A DNA stretch of 64,000 bases from contig NC_068938.1 in the NCBI RefSeq assembly GCF_016801865.2, positions 11,448,160 through 11,512,159 of the forward strand. The letters are read 5' to 3'. A program made the translations under genes and the position numbers. This document shows, in pieces, positions 24,417 through 34,830 of this stretch. Numbering within the stretch: the stretch's first letter is position 1; every line of letters begins with the position of its first letter. The notes under the pieces are model-generated. The model worked only from the letters and a program-made list of their open reading frames with translations, had not been told where the DNA came from and ran no database searches. Source of the DNA: Culex pipiens pallens. Its lineage: Eukaryota > Arthropoda > Insecta > Diptera > Culicidae.

Positions 24417-24451
24417 GTATTTGTAAATGCAAACGGATAAAATGGGCACAA
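21968..24451 (-). CDS. LINE ORF2 fragment: endonuclease C-terminal part plus reverse transcriptase
   Basis: 827-codon open frame of a non-LTR retrotransposon. Residues about 25-95 carry the last apurinic-endonuclease motifs (GDMN, LDHV, SDHSYV); the N-terminal catalytic half of the endonuclease is missing because of 5' truncation. Reverse transcriptase follows: NYRPISVLP near residue 387, SKAFDTINH near 464, GVPQGSVLGPLLF near 515 and the catalytic FADDT near 547. The C-terminal region has no obvious RNase H. The motif style (GSVLGPLLF, FADDT) fits the Jockey/CR1 group; I cannot fix the clade. The first dozen codons (from the Met at 24451) come from flanking repeat, not from the element, so the annotated start is fortuitous. 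The protein can nick DNA only if the full endonuclease is supplied elsewhere, so this copy is presumably inactive. Confidence 0.9.
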   Translation of the reverse strand: MCPFYPFAFTNTILANADTADPCLLVGDMNLPVNNPEARDVQQYTQLLNSYGMAVTNSFVTRPSSNNILDHVVCSVANSSRVSNYTMDCDLSDHSYVLTVLKLKMEQERRTLTKTWTNYTAVNDEYRSFLQEYQLDLLVPNERLQAITERYALLTKKHTRTTTVEVKVKHNCCPWFNYDIWKLSNIKDKVLQKWKANRLDEVQTELLARANLKLNEAKRKAKANYHSRLFCTSNPKLLWSRINEVLGGKSKANSKVQLEVNHEIVEDPSSVSNIFNDYFASVGVNLGSQLTSDGNIHKFGTMKYATRSLFLRPVTSLEVQNIIFALDPKKAQGYDGFPVAALKRHSTLLASFIKDCFNECVSQGEFPACLKRALVHPVFKGGDPTNPSNYRPISVLPVLNKVFEKLLFARIYNFLIATEQLYRHQFGFRKGSSTEVAILELVDEVSKTLDDKLSAGSIFLDLSKAFDTINHQMLLKKLESCGLRGLPNALLQSYLSDRIQQVVVSGIRSEIQFVRCGVPQGSVLGPLLFLIYVNDMSKLQLHGKTRLFADDTAISYACPSPVVVVQQMKEDMELVFNYLENNLLALNLSKTKMMIFRFLHSQLPEYPSLSVRNTVIEEVACFKYLGVYLDNRFNWDNHVRQVIAKCSSLCGILRRLSRSVPHHVLLKIYLAYIHSRYRYAIAVWGSCPKVYLKELQVQQNRCIKAVYKLPFLHPTRELYAMPQHKILPMYGLYTQSVAVIMYRILNNVNIHHNWEFEAAIHDHYTRGSTDLRRTGFRTELGRRRFKIRGPTLYNELPENMKEALTVNEFKRKLTIYTRENLNNFIVR

Positions 24452-26520
24452 AAAGGCACATGATTATTTTAAATGTGATGAAGAAACGAAGAAAATGGAT
24501 TTGAAAAATTAATTGCACAAATTAGGGAACAAAAAATTATATTAAAAAACATCAAATTAATGAGCTTCGTATGAACTAATGAGCACCATTTTCAAAAATC
24601 AGTTCAAATTGAGTTTAAAGTGATTGAGCACTTATTAAGGAAATGGGCAAAACATATATTTGTAAATGTAAACTGATGAAATGGGCACAGAAAAGCACAT
24701 ATTTGTTTGATGCAATAGCCCAAAATGAATTTAAGAGCACAACTTTTAAAAAATAAGACTCATTTAGTTTGAAGGTGCTCTATACTTATAATAACTAAGA
24801 TAAGGGCACAAAATGTATTTGATAGCTCCATCTTGAAGAAATAAATTCCACAAACAAATGGATGGGCACAAAATGTAAAGTGACCACCGATTTTACAAAT
24901 ATGCAAAAAATGTAAAAAACAAATTTTTATATCTCACCAAAAAATTTAAATGAAAATTATCATATAATAAGAAAATTACAATAAATATAACAAATTAAAT
25001 GATCTAAATTATTCACAATATAAGTTCAATAAATACCAAATCAAGAGCATCAAATAAAAACAAAATAGCCCATGGGCACTTGATATACAATACATGGGCA
25101 CTTGATTTACACAGGGGCACAACTTGAAAACTAAGGGCACAAATTCAATTGCTTGACTAAAAATCATCCGAAAGATTCTAGCAGGCTCAAATTTTAGAAA
25201 TGGGCACTTTATTTTGAACAGAAAGTTAGGTGAAGAATTTAGATTTGATGAAATGAGTACAAAAACTTGAAGTGGGCGAAAATTGCAGAAACGAGTACTA
25301 TTTGCAAAATAAATGAGAATTAATAATTATGAGCTATATTGAGCTCGAAAAAAAAACATTTGAAAAATTATTGGCACATAAAGAACAAGTGAGCACACAT
25401 TGTAGAAATAGGCTCTTTTAAAAAATGTAAATACAAATTGAAGAAAAAAGCGCTTACTAAATAGCCATCACAAAATTGTAAAAATAAGCACCAAATGAAA
25501 ATGTTTATACAAATTAATGAAACGAACACTAACTTTATGGGCACTTAACAAACATGTGGGCACCATTATAGAAGCATAAATTTGATTGCAAATTAAAGAT
25601 TTGAGCACTTACTAAATGGGCACTAACATTTAGATAAGCACAATTGGTACAAATGGAAGAAATTACCACAAACTTAATGGACACCAAAAATGGATGGAAG
25701 TACAATTAGTATAAACCAGCATCAAATGCAAGAGTGAATACAAATTGATGGAATGAACACTAAATTTATGGGCACTTAAAGGACAAGTGGGCACAACTGG
25801 TGAAAAAAAGCTCCAAATGAAACAGTGCACACAATTCGCAGAAATCAACTTAAACTATAAGGGCACCTAACGAACAAGTCAGCACACAGTGAGAAATAAG
25901 CTCTGTTTGCAAAAATGTGAATACAAATGGAAGAATTGAGCTCAATTTGTATGAATGAGCACCAAATTATAATACAAAAAATGCACTTGCTAATTGGGCA
26001 ATAAAATTAAATTAAGCACAATTGGCAAAAATGAGCACCAACGGCAAGAGCGAATAAAAAATGAAGAAATTACCACAAACTTGATGGGCATTTAACAACA
26101 AGAGTGAACAAAAATGGAAGAAATTAAAACCAACTAAATGGGCACTTAAAAATAAGTGGTCACAAACAGTCAGCCCTTTTTGTAAAAAATGTGAATGCAA
26201 ATTGAAGAATTGAGCTCAATTCGTATATAATAAAATGAATAAAAATTGAAGAAATTTCCCCAATCTTAATGGGCACTTAACAACAAGTGTGAACAAAAAT
26301 TGAAGAATTTTACTAAATGGGCACTTAAAAATAAGTGGGTACAAATAGTTGAAATGATCCCTTTTTGCAAAAATGTGAATGCAAACTGAAGAATTGAGCA
26401 TGTACTAAAAGGATATCGAAAATTCAAGTTAGCACAATTTGACAAATGAGCTCCCGTGCAGAATTGAATAAAAATTTAAGAAATGAATTCCAACTAAATG
26501 GGCACAAAGTTAAAACGATA

Positions 26521-27279
26521 AAATGGATTGAACCAGCCTGCCCGCCATGACAACATTAGAAAATTAGAGTGCGAAGCCAAATTTATCGCTCTTCCAGGAA
26601 CCGGTTCAGGACTTTGTCCAACTCTCACATCCCAAGCACTAAGCCAAAACTGAGTGCCGGGAGCGCCACAAGTGCCCAGGACGACGAGCATGTGTGTGCC
26701 ATCCCCCCATATATCACAAAATTTATGAGTGGCTATATTTTTATTAAGCGCTTTGATGATGAGTTATGGCTCCCGTCGTTGCAAATCACACCGGCAGGGG
26801 ACAATCAAAGTTATGTAGTCGGCGAAATTCCGATGACGTCGGCCGGATTTGGTCCTGCCGGACTAGACGGGGAGGTTTGAGGAATAAAAATATGAGATTT
26901 GTGACTTGGCTGGAATGCCTAGCCGCCGTGCATTGTTGATGATATCCGACGCAGTCTTGTTGATTTTTTTTTGTCGGTCCCCGATAGTCGTTTATAGTTT
27001 ATGACCATGTGTGGGCGGCTTGTTTTCGTTCCGGAAACTCGGATCGTGTCGTCATTTTGTCAGAGTCAGTTTTGGGGGTTGTCCTAGTCGTGGATGAATA
27101 ATAAACCAAAGCTGACACACAAACATGATGTGGTGGGGGGTGAAGTCACGTGAAGGAGGTTATGTTCATGGTGATGAGTTGTGCGATGATGGCTGATTTA
27201 TGAGAGATGACGATGGTTCAAGTGTGACGGACTTTTTTGTTTTGTTTTGTTCATGGGGTTTTAGCTTCAAAATACTTAC
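26521..27279. other. intron next to the 171-bp CadN exon
   Basis: Balanced-composition intron sequence without repeats recognised in this window. It runs up to the donor of the exon at 27280. A short frame at 26569-26880 (plus strand) resembles nothing known. Confidence 0.5.
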
Positions 27280-27450
27280 GTGCACTCGTACTCGTTCCAC
27301 AGGTCCACACACTCGAACGGATCGGGACAGATGACGTTGGCGCACGGCTTGTTGGACGGACAGTTGCGCTCCAGGTTCCGCGCCATGGTGGCCTGACCCC
27401 ACTGGGTGCCGTTCATGGCCGGTGGCAGGGGCAAGTGTTTACCCTCGAGT
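27280..27450 (-). CDS. CadN: CadN exon: end of laminin-G domain 2 and start of EGF module (171 bp)
   Basis: Acceptor ...tttttacgaccag before 27450 and donor GTAAGT at 27274-27279. The first base completes an Arg codon split as AG-A with the 3391-bp exon, and the last two bases (AC) are completed by T in either transmembrane exon. It encodes LEGKHLPLPPAMNGTQWGQ (tail of the second laminin-G domain) and then a cysteine cluster, RNCPSNKPCANVICPDPFEC and VDLWNEYEC, that begins the membrane-proximal EGF module. Its downstream intron is long (17.9 kb to the proximal alternative), while the upstream intron is only 66 bp. The sequence agrees with insect CadN throughout. Confidence 0.95.
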
Positions 27451-27516
27451 CTGGTCGTAAAAAGAAGCGAGAAACGGGTTAGCGCCCAAAGTTACGCTGT
27501 TTTCGCGACAACTCAC

Positions 27517-30500
27517 CTAATATCATCCAAACAGCTCTTCTGGTAGTCGGCGTACACCTCGAACGTTCGCACGCCCGTGTACTCCGCCTTACCGCCCGCG
27601 TAGACGCCCTCCTGCTTGTCCACCAGCAGCCACTGGTGTCCGTCGAAGGTGAACGTCTCGTTGTACCGACGGCCCTCACCACCATCAAGCTCCAGCGTAG
27701 CGGCCGACCCGTGTCGGTTGACCCGCACCACGTGCCACTGCCCGTCATCAACGCCGATCGCGTTCAGCCAAATGTCCCGCTCTTCCGTGCGCAGCGAGTT
27801 CAGATTGTACCGGAACCGTAATCGTGCGTCCTTAATCTCCAGGATGCCGTACTCACGGTTGTGCTGATCGCTCACTCGGAACAGTTCTCCGTGCTGCTCG
27901 CGCGTCCTGAACCTCAGCTGAATCTGCGTGCTGAACCGATCCGGCTCGAAGCTCAGCGCGTACTTGACGTAGGACTGCTGCTTGAACGTGGTTGGGATCG
28001 TTGGGATGTTACACGCTGGGCCCGTCCAGCCCGGTCGGCACTGACACCGTGCTTCCGTGAAGCTTCCCACGCAGTTTCCGTGCTCCCAGCAGCGCGAAGT
28101 CTGCTCACTCTGGCTGCACACCTCTTCCGTCTGGGGACAACCGGCAACGCTGTTCCTCGACAGTCCCGGATGGGCCAAATCGTACAGCTTGCTGTTGTGC
28201 ACCAGGTTCTTGATGCAACCGTCGAAGCCCTTGCCCATCGGCATGTAGTTCCATCGGTAGTGCGTCGGATCAAACTGTTCCCGGTAGAATCCACCGATCT
28301 GCAGCGGTGCGTTTACGTTCAAGTACTCGTTGAACGGTGGGATTGTTCCCCGCGCTTGACAAGTCGAATCGTCAAATTCCGGAGGTGATCCGTCTTCGTT
28401 TTCGTTGACCTCCGCCGACTTGCAGTAGTCCACAACCATCCGGACGTTCTCCGTGTCCCAGAAGATGTCCAACCGATGCCACTCGCCATCGTCCAGGCTC
28501 TTCTTCGTTTTGACCCGCAGCTCCAGCGTGCCGGAGCCAAAGTCAATCAGCAGTCTTGGGTAACCTCTCTCCAACTCGACGGAAATAAAGTCCGACACCA
28601 GCAGCTCGTCCCGCTCTGGAGGCACGATCGGTCCGTTATACAACAGCAGACCATCGGACTTCCTCGTGATGAACTCAAAGCTCAAATGACTATCGTCGCA
28701 CATGTCCAGCGGTGGATACCACGCCCAACCGTTACCGCGGAAGCTTCGCGTCGTCTGTTGACACCGTGGCCCAGTGTATCCGGTTGGACACGAACACGAC
28801 AGTCCGTACCTCGTCTCCATGCAGCGTCCTCCGTTGAAGCACGGTGACGATCGACACGACTCCGCCTTGCTAAAGTTCCTCGCTCCGCACGTACACTCCG
28901 CCAACACATCCACCCGAACTCCCACCAGCGAAGTCTTGTTCGCGTTCACCATGTACGGCAGCGAACTGATGTCCAGCGTGTTCGTACACGACCCCTCGCA
29001 CATCTGATTCTCGTACAAACACTCGTCAATGCCAACCATCGTAATGTTCACCCCAACATCCTTCTCGATCTCCTCCCGGTGCATCAGCACGATTCCGTTC
29101 AGCCTCACCGGCTTGTAGTACGGCGATCCGTGCGCCGAGAACCTCACGTCCGTTAGCGGGGGGTGCTTCCGTCTCAGCTGTACGCTGAACACATCCACAT
29201 TCTCACGATCCGTGTTCAGCAGATCCGCCAGCTTGTCCTTGAACCGATCCAGCTTGCTCCGCGACAGGCTCTGCGTCCTGTAGTTCCACACCCGAATAAA
29301 GTCCTCGTCCGTAATGCCCGCTATCCGGATCGACCCGCTGTTGGTGACCGCGTCGTGTGGAATCTCCCGCACCGTGACCGTCACGTTCGCCTGCACATCC
29401 GACTGCGTATGCTTCCGATCGTACACCTTGAACCTCAGGTGATACCTGCCGTCCTTTGTTCCCGTTCGCATCGTTATCATACCGTTGTCCTCGTCCAGCT
29501 TGAACCGCGGGTGCTCGTGGTTCGTCTCCCAGTGGAACTTCTTGTCGGGCAGATCCCAATCGTCCAGATCGTACACGTACACCCGTCCTATCTGCGTGTC
29601 CGGCGCCTGACCCAAGTAGTTGTACACAAAGATCTCCTTCGAGCCGGGTTGCATTTTATTGTCATTCACATCTCCTATCACTACGGTAAGTGTACTCGTG
29701 CCCGTCATGGCCGGATTTCCGTGATCTTTGATTACGATCGGAATCAGGTACTCTTTCTGTTGTTCGCGATCGAACGATCGCAGCGAAGACACGATCGCCA
29801 TTCCGTCACCGTTGGCACCCTTCTGGTCCTGTTCGACTTTGAACGACGCTCGGATGATGTCGTCCGCTCCGGGGTCCAGTCGGAACTGGAACGGTGGTCC
29901 GTTGCTCTTTGAACGATCGTCATCGTCGGTGGCGAGGATCTCCACGACCTTACGCGGTGGCACGTGCTCCGGCAGCACCGGTCGGTAATCCTTCAGGAAC
30001 TTGGGCGGATTGTCGTTGATGTCCTGCACGATCACGGTCAGCGTCGCGGTTGCGGTTTTCGGTGGGATTCCGTCATCGATCGCCAGGATCTTGACCTGGT
30101 GACGAGGCGTCACTTCGCGATCGAGTTGTCGCTGGATCGTCACAGTTCCTTCCTGGTTGATCGAGAATTGTCGCTGCCGATCGGACGATCGGTCGATCGC
30201 GTACGATACCTTGCTCTTACCGCCCTGATCTGGGTCGGTAGCCTTGAACGTCTCCAACGTCTTACCAACGTCAGCGTTTTCGTACACCGAAACTTCAATG
30301 TTCGGCCGCTCAAACTGTGGTTTGTTGTCGTTAATGTCGCGCAGTTTAACCACAACCCACGAGTAAGCCACGTGATACTTGTCATTGTCATTGTCTTCGC
30401 CCTTGTCGTTCACCTGAATACGGAACCGGAATCCATTGCTCTGCAGCTGATCCTCGTAATCCAGCGGCTGAACGATCTTCAAACTGCCCGTTCCGTCGTT

Positions 30501-30907
30501 GTTCCTCACCATGGTAAACTTATCCGCGCCATACCCACTGTTATCGATCACCTTGTACTGGAACTTGTTCGTCTCATCCTCATCGTGCACTGTCACCGTC
30601 AGGATCGGCATCTCCGGCAGGTTCGTCCCGTCCGTCTCGTCAACCTCCGTAAACCACTCGTCCTTGGTAAACTGCGGCGGCATATCGTTTATATCCTTGA
30701 CGCGTATAGAGGCCGTCCCGGTCCCTTTGAGCCCCCCTCCATCCATCGCCACGACCTGTATAGAGTAGTCCGGGGTGCGCTCGCGATCCAGACAGCACAC
30801 GGCCGTCTTGATCACACCGGTGTCCGCCTCGATCTCGAAGATCGGCGAGCCCGTCTCCTCCTCGATCACGTTCTTCTCGATCGAGTAGATCAGCTTCGCG
30901 TTCGTAC
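27517..30907 (-). CDS. CadN: CadN large exon: cadherin repeats, Ncad region, EGF and laminin-G domains (3391 bp)
   Basis: About 1,130 codons of ectodomain of the classical (type III) cadherin that mediates homophilic adhesion between neurites through the catenins. The acceptor is ...gatttgaacgcag before 30907 and the donor GTGAG at 27512-27516. Domain order by position: cadherin repeats ending in DINDMPPQF (near 30680), DINDNKPQF (30325), DINDNPPKF (30010) and DVNDNKMQP (29660); a last degenerate repeat containing YDLDDWDLPDKKF (to about 29340); the Ncad membrane-proximal region with DEDFIRVWNYRTQ and GIDECLYENQMCEGSC (to about 28880); EGF 1 (SPCFNGGRCMETRYGLSCSC, about 28765-28860); laminin-G 1 (to about 28140); EGF 2 (CWEHGNCVGS, about 28010-28120); and laminin-G 2 (from about 27985, finished in the next exon). 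The frame closes in phase with both neighbours, and both flanking introns are tiny (64 and 66 bp). Upstream Met codons in the longer open frame lie in intron and are not starts. Confidence 0.97.
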
Positions 30908-30971
30908 CTGCGTTCAAATCCCCAGCGTTAAAAACCTCATTCAGAAGCCCAACTCGCCCAAATCTACTCAC

Positions 30972-31209
30972 CCTCATTCGGATCGTCGTAGTCCACGGCG
31001 GTCATGGTCATCACCACCATGCCGGCGGTTCCATTTTCCGTCACGTTGCCAAAGTAAACACCCTGGGGGAAGATTGGCGCGTTGTCGTTGATGTCCTTCA
31101 GGTTGACCTGCACGTCGGCGTACCCGACCAACCCTTCGCCGCCCTCGTCCTGGGCGAACACGGTGAAGCGCCACTGGGGCCGACCGTTGGGTTGATCGCG
31201 ATCGAGGGG
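30972..31209 (-). CDS. CadN: CadN cadherin-repeat exon (238 bp)
   Basis: Acceptor ...aaatctcctcag before 31209 and donor GTGAG at 30967-30971. Encodes PLDRDQPNGRPQWRFTVFA, then a calcium-linker motif DINDNAPIF and the start of the next extracellular repeat (VYFGNVTENGTAGMVVM), ending in AVDYDDPNE plus the first base of a Gly codon completed by GT in the large exon (DDPNEG-TNAK). NVTENGT holds an N-glycosylation sequon. It is joined to the large exon by a 64-bp intron (30908-30971). LDRDQP continues directly from EIFVLK of the previous exon, as expected of a cadherin fold split between exons. Confidence 0.96.
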
Positions 31210-32928
31210 CTGAGGAGATTTGATTGGGGGATTAAATAGGTATTCATTGTAAAACAATTCTTTGGTGGGAATTTTTAGAATAAATCACAATTAAAAATGA
31301 TAGAAGATGATGTCAGTAATCGACGCTGTAATCGACAGAATTGTATTTTAGAGCATTTTACGCAATACATAGAATAATTATGTGTTGGAGGAGATCGTAG
31401 TAAGCCTTGGGTGTGTGCGGATCGAAAAAAAAAAAATCGCTGTCAATTTCCTCCCTCAATTTCGTTTCAAAAAGTGCGAAAATTTCGGTTATTTCTGCCG
31501 AAATTCAGTGGAGAAGGTGGTGGTCGCAGAAAAGACGTCTGACGGTGGTTTCCAGCGTGACTTCAGGAGCACATCTTTCTGGATTTTCCGAGCCTGTTGC
31601 ATAAATTGAGCTGCTTTTTGGATTTCAACGTCAACGTTTCCTGGTAGCAACTCTTCATCCGGTGCGTTTCCTTGGACAACCTTTGAATCCGTCGGTGACG
31701 TTTTCAAAGTCGGCGAAAATGCGTATAATCAACCATCTGCTGTTTCAAGTTTGTCGACGGATCTCAAGTTAATCAAATCGGACCACTCCTGATACTGAAG
31801 ATGAAGCTGGTATTGAAGATACATAATTTGGTGAGCCCGTTCTTGTTATAGTACAAAAAAAAACTTTCACTTATACGCTTACATTCACTCATTCCACTCA
31901 AGACTAACTACGCCAATTTCCACTAAATACGCGGTAGGGTGTTCCCTTGGTCGTTCGCTGTGAGTTGTGGATTGCCTGCTTCTCTAATGAAGGTTCGACT
32001 GAGGGGGCATGCTTATTAATTTCTCGTCGCTCCATACCCTCAGTGACGTGATGGGAGCAAGGGCGTCTATGCGAAGTGTCCCTACACCCGCTACAAATTT
32101 CCGGCGCTTGGGGTGGGAAGAGGGAAACCATTTTGTTCTATGCGCCGGTATTTGTAGCATTCAAATTCGTGCAAAAAAACTTATGCACGTGGGTGTACAG
32201 ATTACGGAGTAAAAGATGATCGAATTGTTCACCTAGCGCTCACATGTGTTCCAGGACCAAGTTGCCTGCGGGTATGGGGATCATACATACATACATACAT
32301 ATATACATAGAATAATTATGTGTTGGATAATTCCATAGCATTTAACTTGATATTTAGGATTTTTTTACAGGCAGTAAATGTACTCAAATTCAATTCTGTC
32401 CATTTGAGCGTATTCAGGGAGCCTAAATGTATCATACCATGACATTTCAACTCGTTTACTGGCATCAACTTGAAAAATGTCGATTGATGTATTAAAATAT
32501 ATCAAAATTTAAGATAAGGATAATAATGTTGGTCCTTTTTGCAGAATTAAGCTTATCAAAATACTTTAAAAAAATGTTGAATAGTTTCGTTTGAATCATT
32601 AATAAAACTTGTGCAATTATTTACAACTCTGTCCTCACTTCCTCCCGTTAAAACGGTTAAGGAAAACAAGATTAACTTTCATCATTCCGGGATGTGAGCA
32701 CCCAGGCATCAATGTCTAGGCAGTGAAGGCAACGCCATCATTTTCGCCTCCCACGCGTTCCCAGGGAAATGCTGCGCGCATCAACCGGAAGAAAAACACG
32801 CCCAGATAAATTGCATAAGTTTCTTGATTTACGAGAAGAGATCAGAAGCCATCATCTCGAGAGAGGTAGATTGCTTGCGAAGCAAAAAACAAACAAGTAG
32901 AAAATTTTGCAAATATTGACTTTCTTAC
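31210..32928. other. 1.7-kb CadN intron
   Basis: Intron between the 138-bp and 238-bp exons. More than half of it is the retro-inserted element 31390-32302. The remainder (31210-31364 and 32328-32928) is ordinary noncoding sequence. Confidence 0.85.
31390..32302 (+). mobile_element. retro-inserted element with CATA-repeat tail and 25-bp target duplication
   Basis: Flanked by identical 25-bp sequences at 31365-31389 and 32303-32327 (ATACATAGAATAATTATG...TTGGA), so the insertion is recent and its ends are known almost to the base. The right end finishes in GGGGATCATACATACATAC and further CATA units, a short tandem 3' tail of the kind seen in RTE and some other LINE families and in SINEs that use them, so it reads left to right. 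No reverse transcriptase is visible, and the short frames (31489-31707 and 31904-32131, minus; 31382-31609, plus) are unrecognised. Either a 5'-truncated LINE with a long 3' UTR or a non-autonomous retroposon. Confidence 0.75.
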
Positions 32929-33066
32929 CTTGAGCACGAAGATCTCGCCGGTGGTCCGGTTGATGTCGAACTTGCTGTTGGCCGGGTTGTCCGGGTCGAT
33001 ACCCTGCCCGGTGAGGAAGTACACGATGTTCTGGGGCCGATCCTTATCGCCGTCGGTGGCCGTCAC
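32929..33066 (-). CDS. CadN: CadN cadherin-repeat exon after the alternative pair (138 bp)
   Basis: Acceptor ...caacccaaaacag before 33066 and donor GTAAG at 32924-32928; phase 0 at both ends, 46 codons. Encodes VTATDGDKDRPQNIVYFLTG, then GIDPDNPANSKFDINRTTGE and IFVLK. The VTATDGD start completes the LQ or MQ end of either alternative exon (VLQ-VTATD or IMQ-VTATD), the usual strand B region of a cadherin repeat. NRT is an N-glycosylation sequon. Open reading continues a little past the donor into intron, which is not coding. Confidence 0.95.
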
Positions 33067-34651
33067 CTGTTTTGGGTTGAATTAAGGGGGGTCCCGTGGC
33101 ATGTGTGTGGAAAAGGTAGAAAAGTAAAGATAAAATTTAATTAATATCCTCAGGTTGATGGTGGAAGACGTGTGTGCGACTAGGTTAAACGATTAGGTCA
33201 AAAAGCATTCCAAGGAGGAGGAGGAGGAGGATGGGGAGATTAGGGCAAACGGTTTAGTGGCAGGATTTTGGGGGAAATAAATTAATCTTGTAATTAAATT
33301 GCTTGACTGGTAACACACTGGCAAACCTACAGGCTGAGCTTGGAGTTCAGGAACTCTCACACTCGCTCTCCGTTACCATGAACAGTAGATTGATGGCATG
33401 CATTAGTCAAACACACACGTGAGTCAGGTTGGATTAAGGGAGATTAGGAGGTTAGTGTCACATGCACACCAAAAGGGTTAGCTAACGTGCAAGCTTGGGT
33501 TGGGAACGGGGCTAAGTAGGCGAAATTTTGACAAATTGAAACACGTGCTAGGTGGAAAATTGGTTTTTGGAGGAATGATTTGCTAAAGGGCTGAAAAGAT
33601 AAATTATCCCGACGAAAGGTGTGACCGATGTTTTGACGAGAGAGCTACCTTAAAATTTAAGTGAATTTCCTCAAGAGCCATTTGAAAAGGGCTGTAAACT
33701 TCTAACTTATTTGCGAAAAACATTTTATTCACTAATTTAAAATTAATTCTTTTTTAATCTGTTGATCTCCCAAGAACATTATCAAAGCTGTCACATCCGC
33801 TATCAAACCTATCAGCCAAAACCAACATTAAAATCACTTAGTCATAACAGCCTCACCAGAACCTCGATAAACCACTCTTAAACTCCAAAAGGACCTCCGA
33901 CCTCCATGGTTGTTACGGCATATTTTTGCAACCTACATTGGAGTTCAAGGCTTTATAATTGAATACTATCAACAGGTTTTATTGTGGCAACAAATCTTCG
34001 TCTTGCCAAATGAAATAAAGGAGATGGTTTGCAAAAATGGCGATGATGAAATAATTTATTTTGAAGGTAATTATGATTATTTGAAAGATTAGTTCTCGCA
34101 GTTGAAAACACGCGTTTAGCGTCATTTATATTCGTGAAATGCTCTTTAGGAGCTTATGGTTTCAAGTAAGCTTTTTTCATGCCTAATGGCACTCGACAGC
34201 TAAAACACCCTTGGTTTTAAAGAAGCATGCGATAAAACCATTTGGCATGGAATTTAAATCGGGTTTTAAAAACAGTCTTAAAACTTTCATAAAACCTTAT
34301 TGAATGCCATTTAGCTTTAAGTGTGACAAGGTTTAAAGTTTGAGGCATAAAACCTTGTTAGAACCTTTTGATTAGCTCTTGAGGTGGAAGCCCAAATAAA
34401 ACTATAAAGCTATTTGGATGCTACTATAAAACATCAATAAAACTAGGTGAAGGCCAGTTGGTTTGTTTATTCAATAATAGGAACTTTAAATTTATATTTC
34501 AATTTAAAAAAACCTTTTTTAAAACATTAATTAGGTAAATTTGATTCGTTTAGTGATTTTTTATGCGTAAAAAAGTCAATGCTTTATCTTTCTACAATTT
34601 CCAACTTTTTACAGATCAAGTATCAAAAGATTAAAAAAAACTAACTTTTAT

Positions 34652-34830
34652 TCAATTCAATTCAATTCGGTTTTATAGGTGAATAATCAAGATACAATGA
34701 GTTATTTTGAAGTGCATTACAGAGTTTTGGAGTTACAGCTGTGTGTTGCATCATAATCCATTTAGGAACAATTATTTCTTTAACTAAGGCACTAGCAAGA
34801 GTAAGAAAAAACTATTTAAAAAACTTACAG
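34652..34830 (-). mobile_element. 5'-truncated 3' end of the gag-only LINE family
   Basis: 179 bp that match the 3' UTR of the element at 51185-52952 (shared TTCAATTCAATTCAATTCGG, GGTGAATAATCAAGATACAA, CAGAGTTTTGGAGTT, CATAATCCATTT.GGAACA). It is bounded by perfect 16-bp direct repeats AAAAACTAACTTTTAT at 34636-34651 and 34831-34846. The (ATTCA)n end is the 3' terminus on the minus strand; the other end is a 5' truncation. This confirms that the family moves by LINE-type retrotransposition. Confidence 0.9.

Larger units (their letters stand above)
21230..26520. repeat. diffuse repeat field of recurring GGGCAC motifs
   Basis: Outside the LINE at 21740-24416, the sequence is sprinkled with dozens of AATGGGCACAAA or GGGCACTTAA motifs set in AT-rich, otherwise irregular sequence. 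Longer shared segments recur, for example GGGCACTTAA..AA.AAGTGG followed by GCAAAAATGTGAATGCAAA and GAAGAATTGAGCTCAA at about 25860-25950, 26135-26220 and 26265-26400. It looks like a heavily degraded tandem repeat with a unit of the order of 100-200 bp. No satellite periodicity at short scale and no coding function. Confidence 0.7.

Noticed and set aside
27861..31091. Long plus-strand open frames of 175, 249 and 375 codons across the large CadN exon
   Set aside because: They lie antisense to a clearly coding exon, have the Arg/His/Leu-rich composition of reverse-frame shadows, and cross a CadN intron.
31489..31707. 72-codon minus-strand frame inside the CATA-tailed element
   Set aside because: It runs against the direction implied by the tail, is short and matches no known family.
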